Of a stretch of 48,335 nucleotides of DNA, positions 35,509-44,763 are shown one piece after another (the stretch's first letter is position 1; the number at the start of each line of letters is the position of its first letter). Both the position numbers and the translations under genes were made by a program. Source of the stretch: an uncultured Alphaproteobacteria bacterium (GTDB taxonomy: Bacteria; Pseudomonadota; Alphaproteobacteria; RF32; CAG-239); the NCBI GenBank assembly GCA_947588655.1, contig CANPYS010000013.1, positions 1-48,335 on the forward strand, written 5' to 3'. The notes beneath the pieces are model-generated. The model was not told the origin of the DNA. It was given only the letters and a program-made list of their open reading frames with translations, and did no database searches.

Positions 35509-36039
35509 TTAAAAACCGTTATCTTGCGCCATACGCTCACGCAAAGCCTTTTGATAAGCCGGATCAGCGTGCATTTTATCCATTTTTTTCTGGTAATAGT
35601 CAATATATTTTTGGCGCATTTCGGGATCTTTTTGATAAATCAGCGTCGCGTCATAAGGCTTGCGCGGCGTGATGATTTTGCCGTCGGGCATTTTGATTGT
35701 GCCGTCGCCGTAAAGCGTCGCACGAAAGATGGACTGTTTATCAAACGCCTGATTGATGGCTTTGCAATCCGCTAATCCGTCACGCATTTTAGAGATAAAA
35801 GCTGTTGCCTTATATTCGTTATAAGCTTTCATACCTTCGGCCTGCGCCGCATCAGAAGGCGCTTTAGAAACCATAATCGCGCGCGCTAAAAGCTCAAAAG
35901 AATCGTACTTTGAGGCATTGCAAGCCAAACCTTGCCCCGCCACCGCGCCTAAGGATTGAACTTCTTCTACATAACTCACATCTTTCGCTGTCGCATTAAA
36001 AGCAAACAACAAGAACGCAAATAAAACCGATTTTTTCAT
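35509..36039 (-). CDS. Exported protein of unknown function
   Basis: 176 residues from the ATG at 36039 (GAGGAG upstream; a GTG one codon earlier is less likely). Signal peptide about 1-18 ending NATA. The mature part is mostly helical with one Cys at GLACNASKYDS and another at LADCKAIN, which could form a disulphide, and ends in a charged tail (DPEMRQKYIDYYQKKMDK). I recognise no family. It has its own promoter and ends about 40 bases before ettA, so they may be cotranscribed. Confidence 0.8.
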   Translation of the reverse strand: MKKSVLFAFLLFAFNATAKDVSYVEEVQSLGAVAGQGLACNASKYDSFELLARAIMVSKAPSDAAQAEGMKAYNEYKATAFISKMRDGLADCKAINQAFDKQSIFRATLYGDGTIKMPDGKIITPRKPYDATLIYQKDPEMRQKYIDYYQKKMDKMHADPAYQKALRERMAQDNGF

Positions 36040-36066
36040 CACTTCTCCTCTTTTGAATGAAGTGTT

Positions 36067-36094
36067 ATTATACTTTAAAGTTTAGAAATTGCAA
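36067..36094 (-). promoter_or_regulatory. Promoter of the exported-protein gene
   Basis: Minus strand TTGCAA (36094-36089), 16 bases, TATAAT (36072-36067), 28 bases before the start at 36039. Confidence 0.6.
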
Positions 36095-36132
36095 GCGTTG
36101 TTAAAAAAATTAAAAAAAATTTAAAATAATTG

Positions 36133-36161
36133 TTGACATTAGAATAATTTTAACGTAAGTT
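36133..36161 (+). promoter_or_regulatory. Likely rpmJ promoter
   Basis: TTGACA (36133-36138), 17-base spacer, TAAGTT (36156-36161), about 31 bases before rpmJ. Confidence 0.45.
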
Positions 36162-36192
36162 GCACTTAAATGAAATTTAAAGGTAATGAAAA

Positions 36193-36318
36193 ATGAAGTG
36201 TTTTAGCTCCTTAAAATCAAAGAAATCGCGCGATAAAGACTGCAAAGTCGTTCGCCGTAAAGGTCGGGTTTATGTTATTAATAAGAAAAACCCGAAAATG
36301 AAAGCTCGTCAGGGCTAA
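36193..36318 (+). CDS. rpmJ: 50S ribosomal protein L36
   Basis: 41 residues: [20 protein letters not shown], then [18 protein letters not shown]. The C-terminal KNP..KARQG is the form found in Alphaproteobacteria and Gammaproteobacteria, lacking the full CxxC zinc set. The start ATG has AGGTAA upstream. Alone in its transcription unit, followed by a terminator at 36346-36381. Confidence 0.95.
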   Translation: MKCFSSLKSKKSRDKDCKVVRRKGRVYVINKKNPKMKARQG

Positions 36319-36345
36319 TTATTTTTATGTCATCCCCAACCTACT

Positions 36346-36381
36346 AGCAAAAGCTCACTTTCGTGGGCTTTTGCTTTTTTT
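36346..36381. terminator. Terminator between rpmJ and ftsY
   Basis: AGCAAAAGC...GCTTTTGCT stem with a T run on the plus strand. Lies between the convergent rpmJ and ftsY and overlaps the last two bases of ftsY. Confidence 0.85.
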
Positions 36382-37288
36382 ATCCAATTAGCCCTTGGGC
36401 ATATTCCGATGCCTTAAATGTGTCTAAATCTTCCGTTTGCTCGCCAACACCCACATAATAAACCGGTGTTGGACACTCTGCCGCAAGGGCTGCCAAAATG
36501 CCCCCTTTCGCCGAGCCATCCAATTTGGTAACAATCAGCCCATCCACAGAAATGATTTTTTTGAAAACTTCAACCTGCGAAACAGCATTTTGCCCCGTGG
36601 TCGCGTCTAAGGTGAGCCATGTATAATGTGGCGCGTCAGGCAAAACCTTTTGAATAACGCGCACAATTTTTTGAAGCTCGTCCATCAGGTTGCTTTTGTT
36701 TTGCAACCGACCGGCCGTGTCAATAAAGACAACATCATCTTTTTTTTCTAGGGCTAGCTTTAAACCGTCAAAGCAAAGTCCGGCGCTATCGCACGCCATC
36801 GCGCCCGTAAAAATGCGCGCACCGCTTTTTGCCGCCCATATTTCAAGTTGCTCCTTTGCCGCGGCACGAAACGTATCTGCCGCAATAAACGATACTTGCT
36901 TGCCTTGCGCGCTTAATTTTGCCGAAAGTTTGCCTATTGTTGTCGTTTTGCCCGCACCATTCACGCCAACCATTAACACCACGCAAGGTTTTTGCGCGGG
37001 TAGATGAAAAGTGGCTTCCAAAGGCTTTAAAATGTTTGTTAAATCTTCACAAAGCGCCTTTTTAACCTCAGGCATTGTGACTTCTTTATCAAAGCGTCTG
37101 TTCTTAAAAGAATCTATTAGACGCGCCGAGGCTTTGACACCCATATCGGCGCTAATAAGCGCTTCTTCTAGTTCTTCAAGCATATTTGTATCAAGCTTTT
37201 TACGCATCAGAACATCGGCAACATTCTGCCCGATTTTGCTTGAAGACTTTTTAAGCCCTTGGCTTAGCTTTTGAAAAAAATGAACCAT
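36380..37288 (-). CDS. ftsY: Signal recognition particle receptor FtsY
   Basis: 302-residue SRP GTPase that docks ribosome-SRP complexes to the inner membrane. NG domain: GVNGAGKTTTIGKLS (G1), DTFRAAAKEQLE, DTAGR, TKLDGSAKGG. It lacks the long acidic A domain of E. coli FtsY, as is common in Alphaproteobacteria, and begins with an amphipathic segment (VHFFQKLSQGLKK). Four bases downstream of mtaB, so probably cotranscribed. Confidence 0.96.
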   Translation of the reverse strand: MVHFFQKLSQGLKKSSSKIGQNVADVLMRKKLDTNMLEELEEALISADMGVKASARLIDSFKNRRFDKEVTMPEVKKALCEDLTNILKPLEATFHLPAQKPCVVLMVGVNGAGKTTTIGKLSAKLSAQGKQVSFIAADTFRAAAKEQLEIWAAKSGARIFTGAMACDSAGLCFDGLKLALEKKDDVVFIDTAGRLQNKSNLMDELQKIVRVIQKVLPDAPHYTWLTLDATTGQNAVSQVEVFKKIISVDGLIVTKLDGSAKGGILAALAAECPTPVYYVGVGEQTEDLDTFKASEYAQGLIG

Positions 37289-37292
37289 GATT

Positions 37293-38327
37293 TTATTCCT
37301 TTCTCATCTGGCGCAAAATTTTGGCACGACGGCGACGTTCTTCCATTTGAATCTGAGGCAAAGCCGCCGCAGGTGTTCCGGGGCGTTCTGAATAAGGGAA
37401 CACATGCAACTTATCAATACCCGCCTCGTCAACCAAGCGGCAAGTGTTTTGAAACGCCTCTTGTGTTTCAGTCGGGAAGCCGCAAATGAAATCTGCGCCA
37501 AAGGTTGCCTCTGGCCTTACGCTTCTAATTTTGTTGCAAAGATTAATCACATCCGCGCGGTTGTGCCTGCGGCGCATTAACCTTAAAACATCGTCATCGC
37601 CCGACTGCACCGATAAATGAAAATGCGGATAAATGTTTGGATAACGCCCGATAAGCGCCACAAATTCATCATCTACCGCCGCCGGATCTAATGAACCAAA
37701 CTGCAACGAAGGCAAGTCTGGAATTTGCGCCAAAATGCGCGCCACCAAGCCACTCAAAGACGGCTTGTATGAACACGCGTCAACGCCTGTTAAGCAAATT
37801 TGTTCAAAGCCTTGCTCTAAAAGCGTGCGAATCTGCTTTATAATATCTTCTTCAGGGACACAACGATTTTTTCCACGCGCAAACGGCACAATACAGTATG
37901 CGCACCGATGATTGCACCCTTGCTGTATCTGAACATAAGCGCGCTCGCGCCCCTCAAAACCCGTGATGATATAAGGATCAAAGCCGTCATAATCAAAAAT
38001 GTTGCCAACAATATCCTTTTGTTGGGGCGGATTTTTAATGTATTTTTCAATCAAAGACTTTTCTTTGTTGCCTAAAATGAGGTCAACTTCTTCCATTTGC
38101 GCAAATTTGGCGGCATTAACCTGCGCCGCGCAACCCGTAACTACAATTTTGGCATCGGGGTTTTCTTTACGCAATTTACGAATTGTCTGCCGGCATTGAC
38201 GTTCTGCTTCTGCCGTCACAGCGCAGGTATTGACAACAATCAAACCATCAACATCTTTCAATTTTTCTTTCAAAATTTCAGATTCAAAGCTATTGATGCG
38301 GCATCCGAACGTTACAACTTCTACCAT
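37293..38327 (-). CDS. mtaB: tRNA t6A37 methylthiotransferase MtaB
   Basis: 344 residues from the ATG at 38327 (GGAGG upstream); the frame is open further upstream without a binding site. Radical-SAM enzyme converting t6A to ms2t6A at tRNA position 37. N-terminal cluster region TFGCRINSFESEI and VNTCAVTAEAERQ, then the radical-SAM motif GCNHRCAYCIVPFARG. A TRAM domain after residue 330 is not obvious, so the C terminus is short. First gene of mtaB-ftsY. Confidence 0.93.
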   Translation of the reverse strand: MVEVVTFGCRINSFESEILKEKLKDVDGLIVVNTCAVTAEAERQCRQTIRKLRKENPDAKIVVTGCAAQVNAAKFAQMEEVDLILGNKEKSLIEKYIKNPPQQKDIVGNIFDYDGFDPYIITGFEGRERAYVQIQQGCNHRCAYCIVPFARGKNRCVPEEDIIKQIRTLLEQGFEQICLTGVDACSYKPSLSGLVARILAQIPDLPSLQFGSLDPAAVDDEFVALIGRYPNIYPHFHLSVQSGDDDVLRLMRRRHNRADVINLCNKIRSVRPEATFGADFICGFPTETQEAFQNTCRLVDEAGIDKLHVFPYSERPGTPAAALPQIQMEERRRRAKILRQMRKE

Positions 38328-38428
38328 TTTTCCTCCAAGGGCACTATAAAGCATTTTTTTTTGTTTGCAAATCAAATTTATTGATTTATGATTTATCTGT
38401 TTTTCTTAAAAAAATAAGCAGGCTTGCG

Positions 38429-38917
38429 ATGTATCAAAAATTTTTGTATTTTATTGTCACTTTTATGTTAAGCGGCAAAGCACCCAAAGCGCCCGGGACG
38501 ATGGGTTCTCTTGCCACTTTGCCACTTTCTTTTATTTTGGCATATTTTTTCGGGCGAAGCGGCATTTTATATGGCACGGCAATTGTTTTTGTGTTGGGCG
38601 TTTTAACGGTTGCCGCTTTCACGAAAAATAGGGCCGAAAAAGATCCCGGCTATATTGTGATTGATGAAACAGCTGGTCAGCTGATGACTTTTGTGTTGGT
38701 CGCACCCAAGCTTGAAGGGCAAATTTCTTTTGGCGCTTTAGCGGTTTATTTGTTCGGCTTTATTTTGTTCCGCCTGTTTGATATTTTGAAATTTGGCCCT
38801 GTCCAATGGGCTGATACCAAGCTCAAAAACGCTTTCGGCGTTATGCTTGATGATGTTTTTGCCGGCATTTTTGCCGCAATTGTTTTGATGCTTGTGGCGT
38901 CTTACCTCGGTTATTAA
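38429..38917 (+). CDS. pgpA: Phosphatidylglycerophosphatase A
   Basis: 162 residues from the ATG at 38429. Inner membrane enzyme dephosphorylating phosphatidylglycerol phosphate. Motifs: KAPKAPGTMGSLATLPL, KDPGYIVIDETAGQL and the C-terminal DDVFAGIFAAIVLM. Several hydrophobic segments. Upstream codons back to 38381 lack a ribosome binding site. Divergent from mtaB. Confidence 0.94.
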   Translation: MYQKFLYFIVTFMLSGKAPKAPGTMGSLATLPLSFILAYFFGRSGILYGTAIVFVLGVLTVAAFTKNRAEKDPGYIVIDETAGQLMTFVLVAPKLEGQISFGALAVYLFGFILFRLFDILKFGPVQWADTKLKNAFGVMLDDVFAGIFAAIVLMLVASYLGY

Positions 38918-38942
38918 AAAAACCTCCCTGTTACGAGAGGCT
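38918..38942 (-). terminator. Terminator after tRNA-Lys
   Basis: On the minus strand CCTCTC / GGGAGG pair around a short loop and are followed by a run of T, just after the tRNA-Lys gene. Confidence 0.65.
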
Positions 38943-38948
38943 TTGAAG

Positions 38949-39025
38949 TGGTAGGCGCGCAGGGATTTGAACCCTGGACCCACTGATTAAGAGTCAGTTG
39001 CTCTAGCCAACTGAGCTACGCACCC
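38949..39025 (-). tRNA. tRNA-Lys (anticodon CTT)
   Basis: Minus strand, 77 nt including encoded CCA. Acceptor GGGTGCG pairs with CGCGCCT (two G-U pairs). D arm GTAGCTCAGTTGGCTAGAGC, anticodon stem-loop ACTGACTCTTAATCAGT with CTT, and T arm GGGTTCAAATCCC are all intact. Confidence 0.96.
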
Positions 39026-39173
39026 ATAAATCTGAACGGACTATAACACGCAATTTTTATTTTGCAACAGTTTTTTTAAAAATTTTAAACTTATTCCCCC
39101 GCCTGTATGTTTTTGTTGCATCTTCTGAAAAATAATATAATATTTTATAAAACTTTATTTTACGGAGGTTACT

Positions 39174-40064
39174 ATGAAATCAAAAATCACTCAAAATCAA
39201 AAGCCCTTGAAGCAAGAAAAGCCTAAAGCGCCTAAACAGAAAAAATCGTTTTTTTCTAATTTTAAAATGAAATTGCGTTACAAAATTTTATCAGTGATTG
39301 TGATTTTGTTGGCTGTGGCATATTACTGCACACCGTCTTTGGAATGTATTGTTAAAAACCTTGTACATCAATATGGTTCTCAATTTTTGGGGACAGAAGT
39401 TAGCCTTGAAGGGTTTGAATTTTCGCCTTTCTCAGGTAAAGCCGCCCTCAAAGGTTTGCGTATTGCCAACCCGAAAGGCTACAAAGCGCCTGATTTGTTC
39501 TATTTGGGCGAAATTCGCGTGGGTGTTGATGTTAAAAGTTTGCTTTCAGACACCATTGTCATTAAGTCTATAAACATTTCTAAGCCAGAATTTACTTATG
39601 AAATGCTCTCGTTTACCAAGAACAATGTTTCAGATTTGCTAAATCATCTTCAAGCACAATCGGGTTCTTCAGAATCAACACCTGCTCCAACCAAAGCGCC
39701 TGAAAAAGAATCAGCTGAATCTTCTTCTGGCAAAAAAGTGATTATTAAAAGCTTGGTTATAGACGATGGTTCGCTTTCCGCTATGGCTGGTTTTGCCAAT
39801 ATGAAAAAGGCTTTGACGCTCCCATTGCCTTCAATTCAGCTCAGTAACATTGGCGAAGAAAACAACGGCGCCTCGGTTATGGAAACAATTTCAACTGTTC
39901 TTCACGAGGTGTTGAATACTGTTTCTCAAACGGCTCTCAATGCTTTGGGCGGCGTGAAAGATTTTGGCAAGGATGCGCTTGAAAATGTTAAGGGCGCGGC
40001 TGACGGCTTAAAAGATTCGGCTCAAGAATCTGCCAAAGGCTTTTTCAAAGGCTTGTTTAACTAG
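39174..40064 (+). CDS. AsmA-like membrane-anchored protein
   Basis: 296 residues. Cytoplasmic Lys/Gln/Pro tail (1-30), one transmembrane helix (about 37-55; ILSVIVILLAVAYYCTP), then a periplasmic part with AsmA/DUF748-like pattern: LGTEVSLEGFEFSPFSGKAA, LKGLRIANPKGYKAPDLFYL, IKSINISKPEFTYEM. A Ser/Pro/Glu linker (about 162-186) and a C-terminal Gly/Ala/Lys amphipathic helix end the protein. AsmA-like proteins are linked to envelope lipid transport. RBS CGGAGGT; a terminator follows at 40086-40117. Confidence 0.82.
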   Translation: MKSKITQNQKPLKQEKPKAPKQKKSFFSNFKMKLRYKILSVIVILLAVAYYCTPSLECIVKNLVHQYGSQFLGTEVSLEGFEFSPFSGKAALKGLRIANPKGYKAPDLFYLGEIRVGVDVKSLLSDTIVIKSINISKPEFTYEMLSFTKNNVSDLLNHLQAQSGSSESTPAPTKAPEKESAESSSGKKVIIKSLVIDDGSLSAMAGFANMKKALTLPLPSIQLSNIGEENNGASVMETISTVLHEVLNTVSQTALNALGGVKDFGKDALENVKGAADGLKDSAQESAKGFFKGLFN

Positions 40065-40085
40065 ATGAGTTTTAATCTAAAATTC

Positions 40086-40117
40086 GGGTTGAAAGCTAAA
40101 CTTTCAACCCGTTTTTT
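40086..40117. terminator. Intrinsic terminator after the AsmA-like gene
   Basis: GGGTTGAAAG / CTTTCAACCC stem with loop CTAAA and a T run, between two convergent genes. Confidence 0.9.
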
Positions 40118-41307
40118 TATTCCGCGCGCCAAATCGGCGAAGTCGGTACATCTGACAAAGTCGTTTGACCGATTTGTGTCGGGTGGTAAGTGTTGCCCAT
40201 ATACTCAAGCTCAGCGGATGTGTTTTGGACATCAAGATTAGCACCAGCGCTTTCTTTTTGAATAATCGCCGTTGCGGGCTTATCCGTTGTACCGTTCAAA
40301 ATAATCTCAACCATTGGCGTTGCTGTAAGCGTGCTTGTTTTTGTATCTAAGGTGCTCCCTTCGCCTAATTTAATGCCACACTTGTCATTTTCATTTTTAT
40401 AGAAAACAGTTCCATTAGAATCTACTTCTATAATCATTTGAGAATTTATAAGCTCAGGAAAACTTGTATTAATCGCCTGTGATAAAGTCTTAATGTGAAT
40501 TTCAGAATTCTTGGCAATAATACTTTCCTGCTGTGTTAAAACATCTGATGAATTTGAAGGACTGATTAGCTCCACTTTTGCATTTTCAAATACTAATTGA
40601 CCTCCATTAAAAATAGGATGTCTGACATCATTTTTGACTTCAATTTTAAGGTTACCTCTAACAGTTAATGTATTACCACTTATTTGACACAAATAACGCC
40701 AATGCTCAACCGTATCTGTATTACTGTTTTCATCTAAAATGGAAACATCTTCAAAGGTACTTGCACCATTTATAAAAATAAAGTTTACAGCTTCAGAAGT
40801 AGCAATCTGCCGATGAATGTTCAGATTTTGCAACTTTGAACCCTCAGCAAGGGTTAAATTGGTTTCTGCGGTATTAAGCGTATGTCCATTGCCGTCAAGG
40901 GTGGTATTTGCGGCAAGGGTTATGCCTTGGTTTGGTGATAATGTGATGTCGTTTTTCATGCTCACAACTTTGCATTTGCCGGAGCTTGCAAGGCTTGAAA
41001 GAGTATCATAATCCCAAGCCAAACAAGGTGTTTGGCAAAGGGTGTAACTTTTATCGCCTTTGCAGGTGGCAATATCAGCGCACCAATCTGATTTGTCTGA
41101 TTGCGTAAACCCAAGCGATTCGCAACTGTATTGAACACATTTTTTATATGATTGGTCATAAGGGCAAAGAATATAACCATTTTTATCACATTTTGGATTA
41201 TCTTCTTTAGAATAATTTAATTCTTCACATGTCGGTTGCCTTTCACAATTCAGCGCCACCGCCTGACTTGAAAATAAAATTGCTATCAAAAATAAAATGT
41301 ACTTCAT
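40117..41307 (-). CDS. Secreted Cys-rich paralogue 5 with beta-helix-like C-terminal part
   Basis: 396 residues from the ATG at 41307 (GGAGGAAAGA upstream); the in-frame extension to 41412 is translated REP DNA. Signal peptide about 1-18, Cys module (PTCEELNYSKE, ILCPYDQSYKKC, CESLGFTQ, WCADIATC), then the beta-helix-like region shared with paralogue 2 (NTTLDGNGHTLNT, SKLQNLNIHRQIATSE, NDVRHPIFNGGQLVFENAK). Its Cys module resembles paralogue 3 more than 2 in places, again a mosaic. It ends with SDVPTSPIWRAE. Confidence 0.8.
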   Translation of the reverse strand: MKYILFLIAILFSSQAVALNCERQPTCEELNYSKEDNPKCDKNGYILCPYDQSYKKCVQYSCESLGFTQSDKSDWCADIATCKGDKSYTLCQTPCLAWDYDTLSSLASSGKCKVVSMKNDITLSPNQGITLAANTTLDGNGHTLNTAETNLTLAEGSKLQNLNIHRQIATSEAVNFIFINGASTFEDVSILDENSNTDTVEHWRYLCQISGNTLTVRGNLKIEVKNDVRHPIFNGGQLVFENAKVELISPSNSSDVLTQQESIIAKNSEIHIKTLSQAINTSFPELINSQMIIEVDSNGTVFYKNENDKCGIKLGEGSTLDTKTSTLTATPMVEIILNGTTDKPATAIIQKESAGANLDVQNTSAELEYMGNTYHPTQIGQTTLSDVPTSPIWRAE

Positions 41308-41474
41308 TCTTTCCTCCTTAATTACAAAGTCCCCCATCCGAATCGTCATTCCCAAAACACCCCAAACGTCATGCTGAACGCCCAAAATGTCATGCTGAAC
41401 TTGTTTCAGCATCTCTTTTTATAAGATCCTGAAACGAGTTCAGGATGACGATTCAGAAGGATTTTCCCTTTCTC
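41308..41474. repeat. REP palindromes in the leader of paralogue 5
   Basis: Identical over its length to 8191-8357; the identity continues to 41509. Contains the ATGCTGAA and CCTGAA palindromes. Confidence 0.8.
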
Positions 41475-41578
41475 AAAAAAAGGTACGTTTAAATGTTCAT
41501 TTCATCAAGCGAGAAAATATTTGTAAAAACAATGCATTATTTGCTTGACAAAATGCGCATTTAAAGGTACGTTTTTTT
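41475..41578 (-). repeat. Inverted-repeat element F, copy 5
   Basis: Left arm AAAGGTACGTTTAAATG (identical to copy 2), right arm GCGCATTTAAAGGTACG. The central part (AATGCATTATTTGCTTGACA) resembles copy 1 instead of copy 2, so the two halves of this copy have different affinities. Confidence 0.75.
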
Positions 41579-41930
41579 GCACACGTTTTGCTGATAAGTT
41601 ATTGATTTTCTTGTTTTTTTATCATTCCGGACTTGTTTCGGAATCTCATCAAAGAGATGCTGAAACAGTCTTGCTCGTAAGCTTTGCGTTTAGCGCAAAA
41701 CTAACTCGCTTCGGTCACCGCTCAGTAACGCTTGCATTGGCGCCTGCCGGCGCCTCGCAAGCTAACAATCGCGTGATGTCGCCTAAAAAACAACAATTAC
41801 TTTTGTTGTTTTTATAGGCTCTACAGCATGACAATTCGGAAAGGTTGGTTATTCTGGACTCTTCGGACTTTCGTCCTCAGAGTGACATTATGAGAGGGTC
41901 ACCGCTCAGTAACGCTTGCGAGGTGCTTAA
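41579..41930. repeat. Nested palindromes between paralogue 5 and glmS
   Basis: No gene. Holds a CGGAAT/ATTCCG-type unit (41625-41665), a GTAAGCTTTGCG..CGCAAAAC hairpin, two copies of TCACCGCTCAGTAACGCTTG (41714-41733 and 41897-41918), the GTTGTT palindrome (41783-41824) and one unit of the 49-bp repeat. They look like repeats inserted into each other. Confidence 0.65.
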
Positions 41931-41964
41931 AAAGCTATTGAAATATAATGAAATATTATTTGTC

Positions 41965-41993
41965 TTGCATGAGGCCCTTTGGTTTTTTAACAT
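41965..41993 (+). promoter_or_regulatory. Possible glmS promoter
   Basis: TTGCAT (41965-41970), 17-base spacer, TAACAT (41988-41993), 33 bases before the glmS start. Confidence 0.4.
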
Positions 41994-42026
41994 ATCCTTA
42001 TCAACGAAAGCAAAAGGAGAAATGTT

Positions 42027-43856
42027 ATGTGCGGAATTGTCGGATATGTTGGAAATAATGCCGTCAAAGACGTGTTGCTTGAGGGGCTTCAACGCTTAGA
42101 ATATCGCGGTTACGATTCATCTGGTATGGCTTTTGTTGGCGCACATCAAACGCAAGTTTATCGCGCATGCGGCAAGCTTGATAATCTGCGCAAGATTTTA
42201 GAAAATGCCCATACTGAAAGCTCTTTTCAAGGCATTGGACATATTCGCTGGGCCACACATGGCGCCGCCACCGAATCTAATGCGCATCCGCACCGCTCCA
42301 CAGACGGTAAAATATCTTTGGTTCATAACGGTATTATTGAAAATTATCAGGCCCTTAAAGAAGAGCTTCAAGCTCAAGGGTTTTGTTTTCAATCACAAAC
42401 TGATACTGAAACCGCCGTTTATTTGATTGAGCGCGAATATCAAAAATATCAATCTCTTGAAAAGGCTGTTATTGCCGCAGTTCAATACTTAAAAGGGGCT
42501 TTTGCTTTTTGTATTATGCATCAGGACGAGCCGGATAAAATTATTGCTGTGCGCAAAAACGCGCCTTTGGTGATTGGGTTGGGGAAAAATGGCAATATGG
42601 TCGCAAGCGATATTCCGGCTTTAATTGGCTTTGTTGATCGGATTGTTTATCTTCAGGATAATGAATTTGCCGTTTTGCACCAAAAAGATGTTTCGTTTTA
42701 TGATTTTGATGGTCACTCTCTTTTGAAAAGCCCCGAACCCTTGGCTTTAGAGGCCGAGCAAATCAGCAAGGGACATTATGCGCATTATATGCTCAAAGAA
42801 ATACACGAACAACCAGATATTTTGCGCCGCCTTTTGTCTTTTTATATGCCTGATGGGCAAAATATATGCCTCAACGGCATTGACGCCAAAAAGATGCTGC
42901 GCAATATTGAGCAAATTGAAATTGTGGCTTGCGGAACATCTTATAACGCCGGCTTAGCCGCTAAAAATGTGATTGAAAAATTAACCGATATTCCTGTACG
43001 CGTTGAAGCCGCTAGCGAATATATTTATCAAAAACAATTAACCAATGCTCAAACTTTGGTGTTGGGCATTTCGCAATCAGGAGAAACGGCAGATACCATT
43101 ACAGCCTTAAAGCAGGCACGTCTTAAAAATGCTCAAATTTTGGTGCTGACAAATCGGGAAGATTCTTCCATTGTACAATGCGCCGATGCTATTCTTCCCT
43201 TAAAAGCTGGCATAGAAGTGAGCGTGGCGGCCACAAAATCATATACAGCGCAATTGGTGGTTTTGTATTTGTTTGCTTTTAAATTGGCGGAAGTTTTGGG
43301 TGTTGCCAACGCCGAAACAAACTATCTTAAACATGCGCTTTTTGAATTGCCTGTGCAAATGGAACAAGTTTTATCTGCCGAAAAAGCGCTTGAAGAAGTT
43401 TCAGCGTTATACGCTTCTTATTCTGATTTTGTTTTTATCGGGCGAGGCATTTCGTATGCGGGCGTCTTGGAAGGCGCGCTTAAGCTTAAAGAAATTAGCT
43501 ACATCAACGCTAACGCTTACATGGCCGGCGAATTAAAGCATGGCCCCATTGCCCTGATTGATGAAAATATGCCTTGTGTCGCTATTTTAATTAAAAATTC
43601 GTCCACTTTTGATAAAATCATCTCAAATTGTGAAGAAATTAAGGCACGCCACGGCAAGCTTATCGGACTGGTGAGCGATGAAACATATCAAAATAAGCTG
43701 TTTGACAACCTCATCCGAATACCAAATGTGTGCGAAGAACTCTCGCCTTTGCTAACCGCGCCCGTTTTGCAACTTTTGGCTTATCATATAGCCTTAAAAC
43801 TCGGTCGCGAAGTAGATAAGCCGCGTAATTTGGCTAAATCCGTCACTGTGGAATAA
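42027..43856 (+). CDS. glmS: Glutamine--fructose-6-phosphate aminotransferase
   Basis: 609 residues. Makes glucosamine-6-phosphate, the first step toward UDP-GlcNAc for peptidoglycan and LPS. N-terminal glutaminase domain with catalytic Cys2 (MCGIVGYVG) and GLQRLEYRGYDSSG; two SIS sugar-isomerase domains (about 290-420, CGTSYNAGLAAKNV and SQSGETADT; about 460-600, ELKHGPIALID). Ends KPRNLAKSVTVE as in the family. AAAGGAG upstream of the start. Convergent with the glycosyltransferase two bases away. Confidence 0.97.
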   Translation: MCGIVGYVGNNAVKDVLLEGLQRLEYRGYDSSGMAFVGAHQTQVYRACGKLDNLRKILENAHTESSFQGIGHIRWATHGAATESNAHPHRSTDGKISLVHNGIIENYQALKEELQAQGFCFQSQTDTETAVYLIEREYQKYQSLEKAVIAAVQYLKGAFAFCIMHQDEPDKIIAVRKNAPLVIGLGKNGNMVASDIPALIGFVDRIVYLQDNEFAVLHQKDVSFYDFDGHSLLKSPEPLALEAEQISKGHYAHYMLKEIHEQPDILRRLLSFYMPDGQNICLNGIDAKKMLRNIEQIEIVACGTSYNAGLAAKNVIEKLTDIPVRVEAASEYIYQKQLTNAQTLVLGISQSGETADTITALKQARLKNAQILVLTNREDSSIVQCADAILPLKAGIEVSVAATKSYTAQLVVLYLFAFKLAEVLGVANAETNYLKHALFELPVQMEQVLSAEKALEEVSALYASYSDFVFIGRGISYAGVLEGALKLKEISYINANAYMAGELKHGPIALIDENMPCVAILIKNSSTFDKIISNCEEIKARHGKLIGLVSDETYQNKLFDNLIRIPNVCEELSPLLTAPVLQLLAYHIALKLGREVDKPRNLAKSVTVE

Positions 43857-43857
43857 A

Positions 43858-44748
43858 TTAATGTAATTTTTTTTCAAGAATCCATACCGGTAAGCCAAAC
43901 AAATATATAATTGTTCTTTCTTTGCCAACCAAAACAGTTATGCATTTGATACCTAATATTCTGTATTTGCGTTTTTCATGCCAAGCAAATTTTTCTTGTT
44001 GAATATCTTCATAAGGCGTTTTAATTTTACGGGAATATAAAAAATAACTTTCATAAGTTCTTGCCGCTAAAACTTCATTCTTTTTCTTAATATCTATATC
44101 ACCTTTTGTTATCGCTGTTAAATTATATCTATAATGGTAATAAACACCCGTTACCCAAACGCCTTTACCTAAACTTTCCATAGTTTTCATTGTAAAATAG
44201 GTATCTTCAAACCTTACACCTTCTCGGAAAAATAAATTATTTTTAATAAGTTTTTCACGATTATAAATTTTGTTCCACACTGGAATACGAAATTTATCTA
44301 ATTTTTCTTTAAGCGTTAGGGCAATACTTGTTTCTGGATATTCATAAATCCATGTTACTTTTCCTTCAGGACCGTACCAATAGATACCGCAACACGCAAT
44401 ATCCGCCTTTTGCGCTGTGGCGGCCTGATATAATTTTTCTAAAAACGCCGGATCAATCCAATCATCCGAATCTACAAAAGATATAAATTCGCCTTGAGCC
44501 TCATTAATCCCTACATTACGCGCCGCAGAAAGCCCTTTGTTTTCTTGCGTTATAACTTTAATGCGTTTATCTTTTTGAGCGTATTGCTCTAAAATTTCAG
44601 CTGATTTATCTGTGGAACCATCATTTATGGCAATAATTTCAATATTTTGAAGTGTTTGATTGACGATACTGTCTAAACAATCCGCCAAAAAAAGCGCCAC
44701 ATTATATACCGGAACAATAACAGAAACCGAAATATTGTTTTTATTCAT
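43858..44748 (-). CDS. Family 2 glycosyltransferase
   Basis: 296 residues. GT-A fold: VSVIVPVYNVALFLADCLDS, IIAINDGSTDKSAEIL, GLSAARNVGINEAQGEFISF, DSDDWIDP with the DxD metal site. The C-terminal part is variable and ends in a hydrophobic stretch (IYLFGLPVWILEKKLH). Likely adds a sugar to a surface polysaccharide; substrate unknown, with no polysaccharide cluster around it. Structured RNA copy 2 ends about 16 bases before its start, with AAGGAG between. Confidence 0.92.
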   Translation of the reverse strand: MNKNNISVSVIVPVYNVALFLADCLDSIVNQTLQNIEIIAINDGSTDKSAEILEQYAQKDKRIKVITQENKGLSAARNVGINEAQGEFISFVDSDDWIDPAFLEKLYQAATAQKADIACCGIYWYGPEGKVTWIYEYPETSIALTLKEKLDKFRIPVWNKIYNREKLIKNNLFFREGVRFEDTYFTMKTMESLGKGVWVTGVYYHYRYNLTAITKGDIDIKKKNEVLAARTYESYFLYSRKIKTPYEDIQQEKFAWHEKRKYRILGIKCITVLVGKERTIIYLFGLPVWILEKKLH

Positions 44749-44763
44749 AAAACTCTCCTTACT

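Noticed and set aside
41545-42099. Open frames upstream of glmS
   Set aside because: They consist of REP palindromes and the glmS start region read in other frames.
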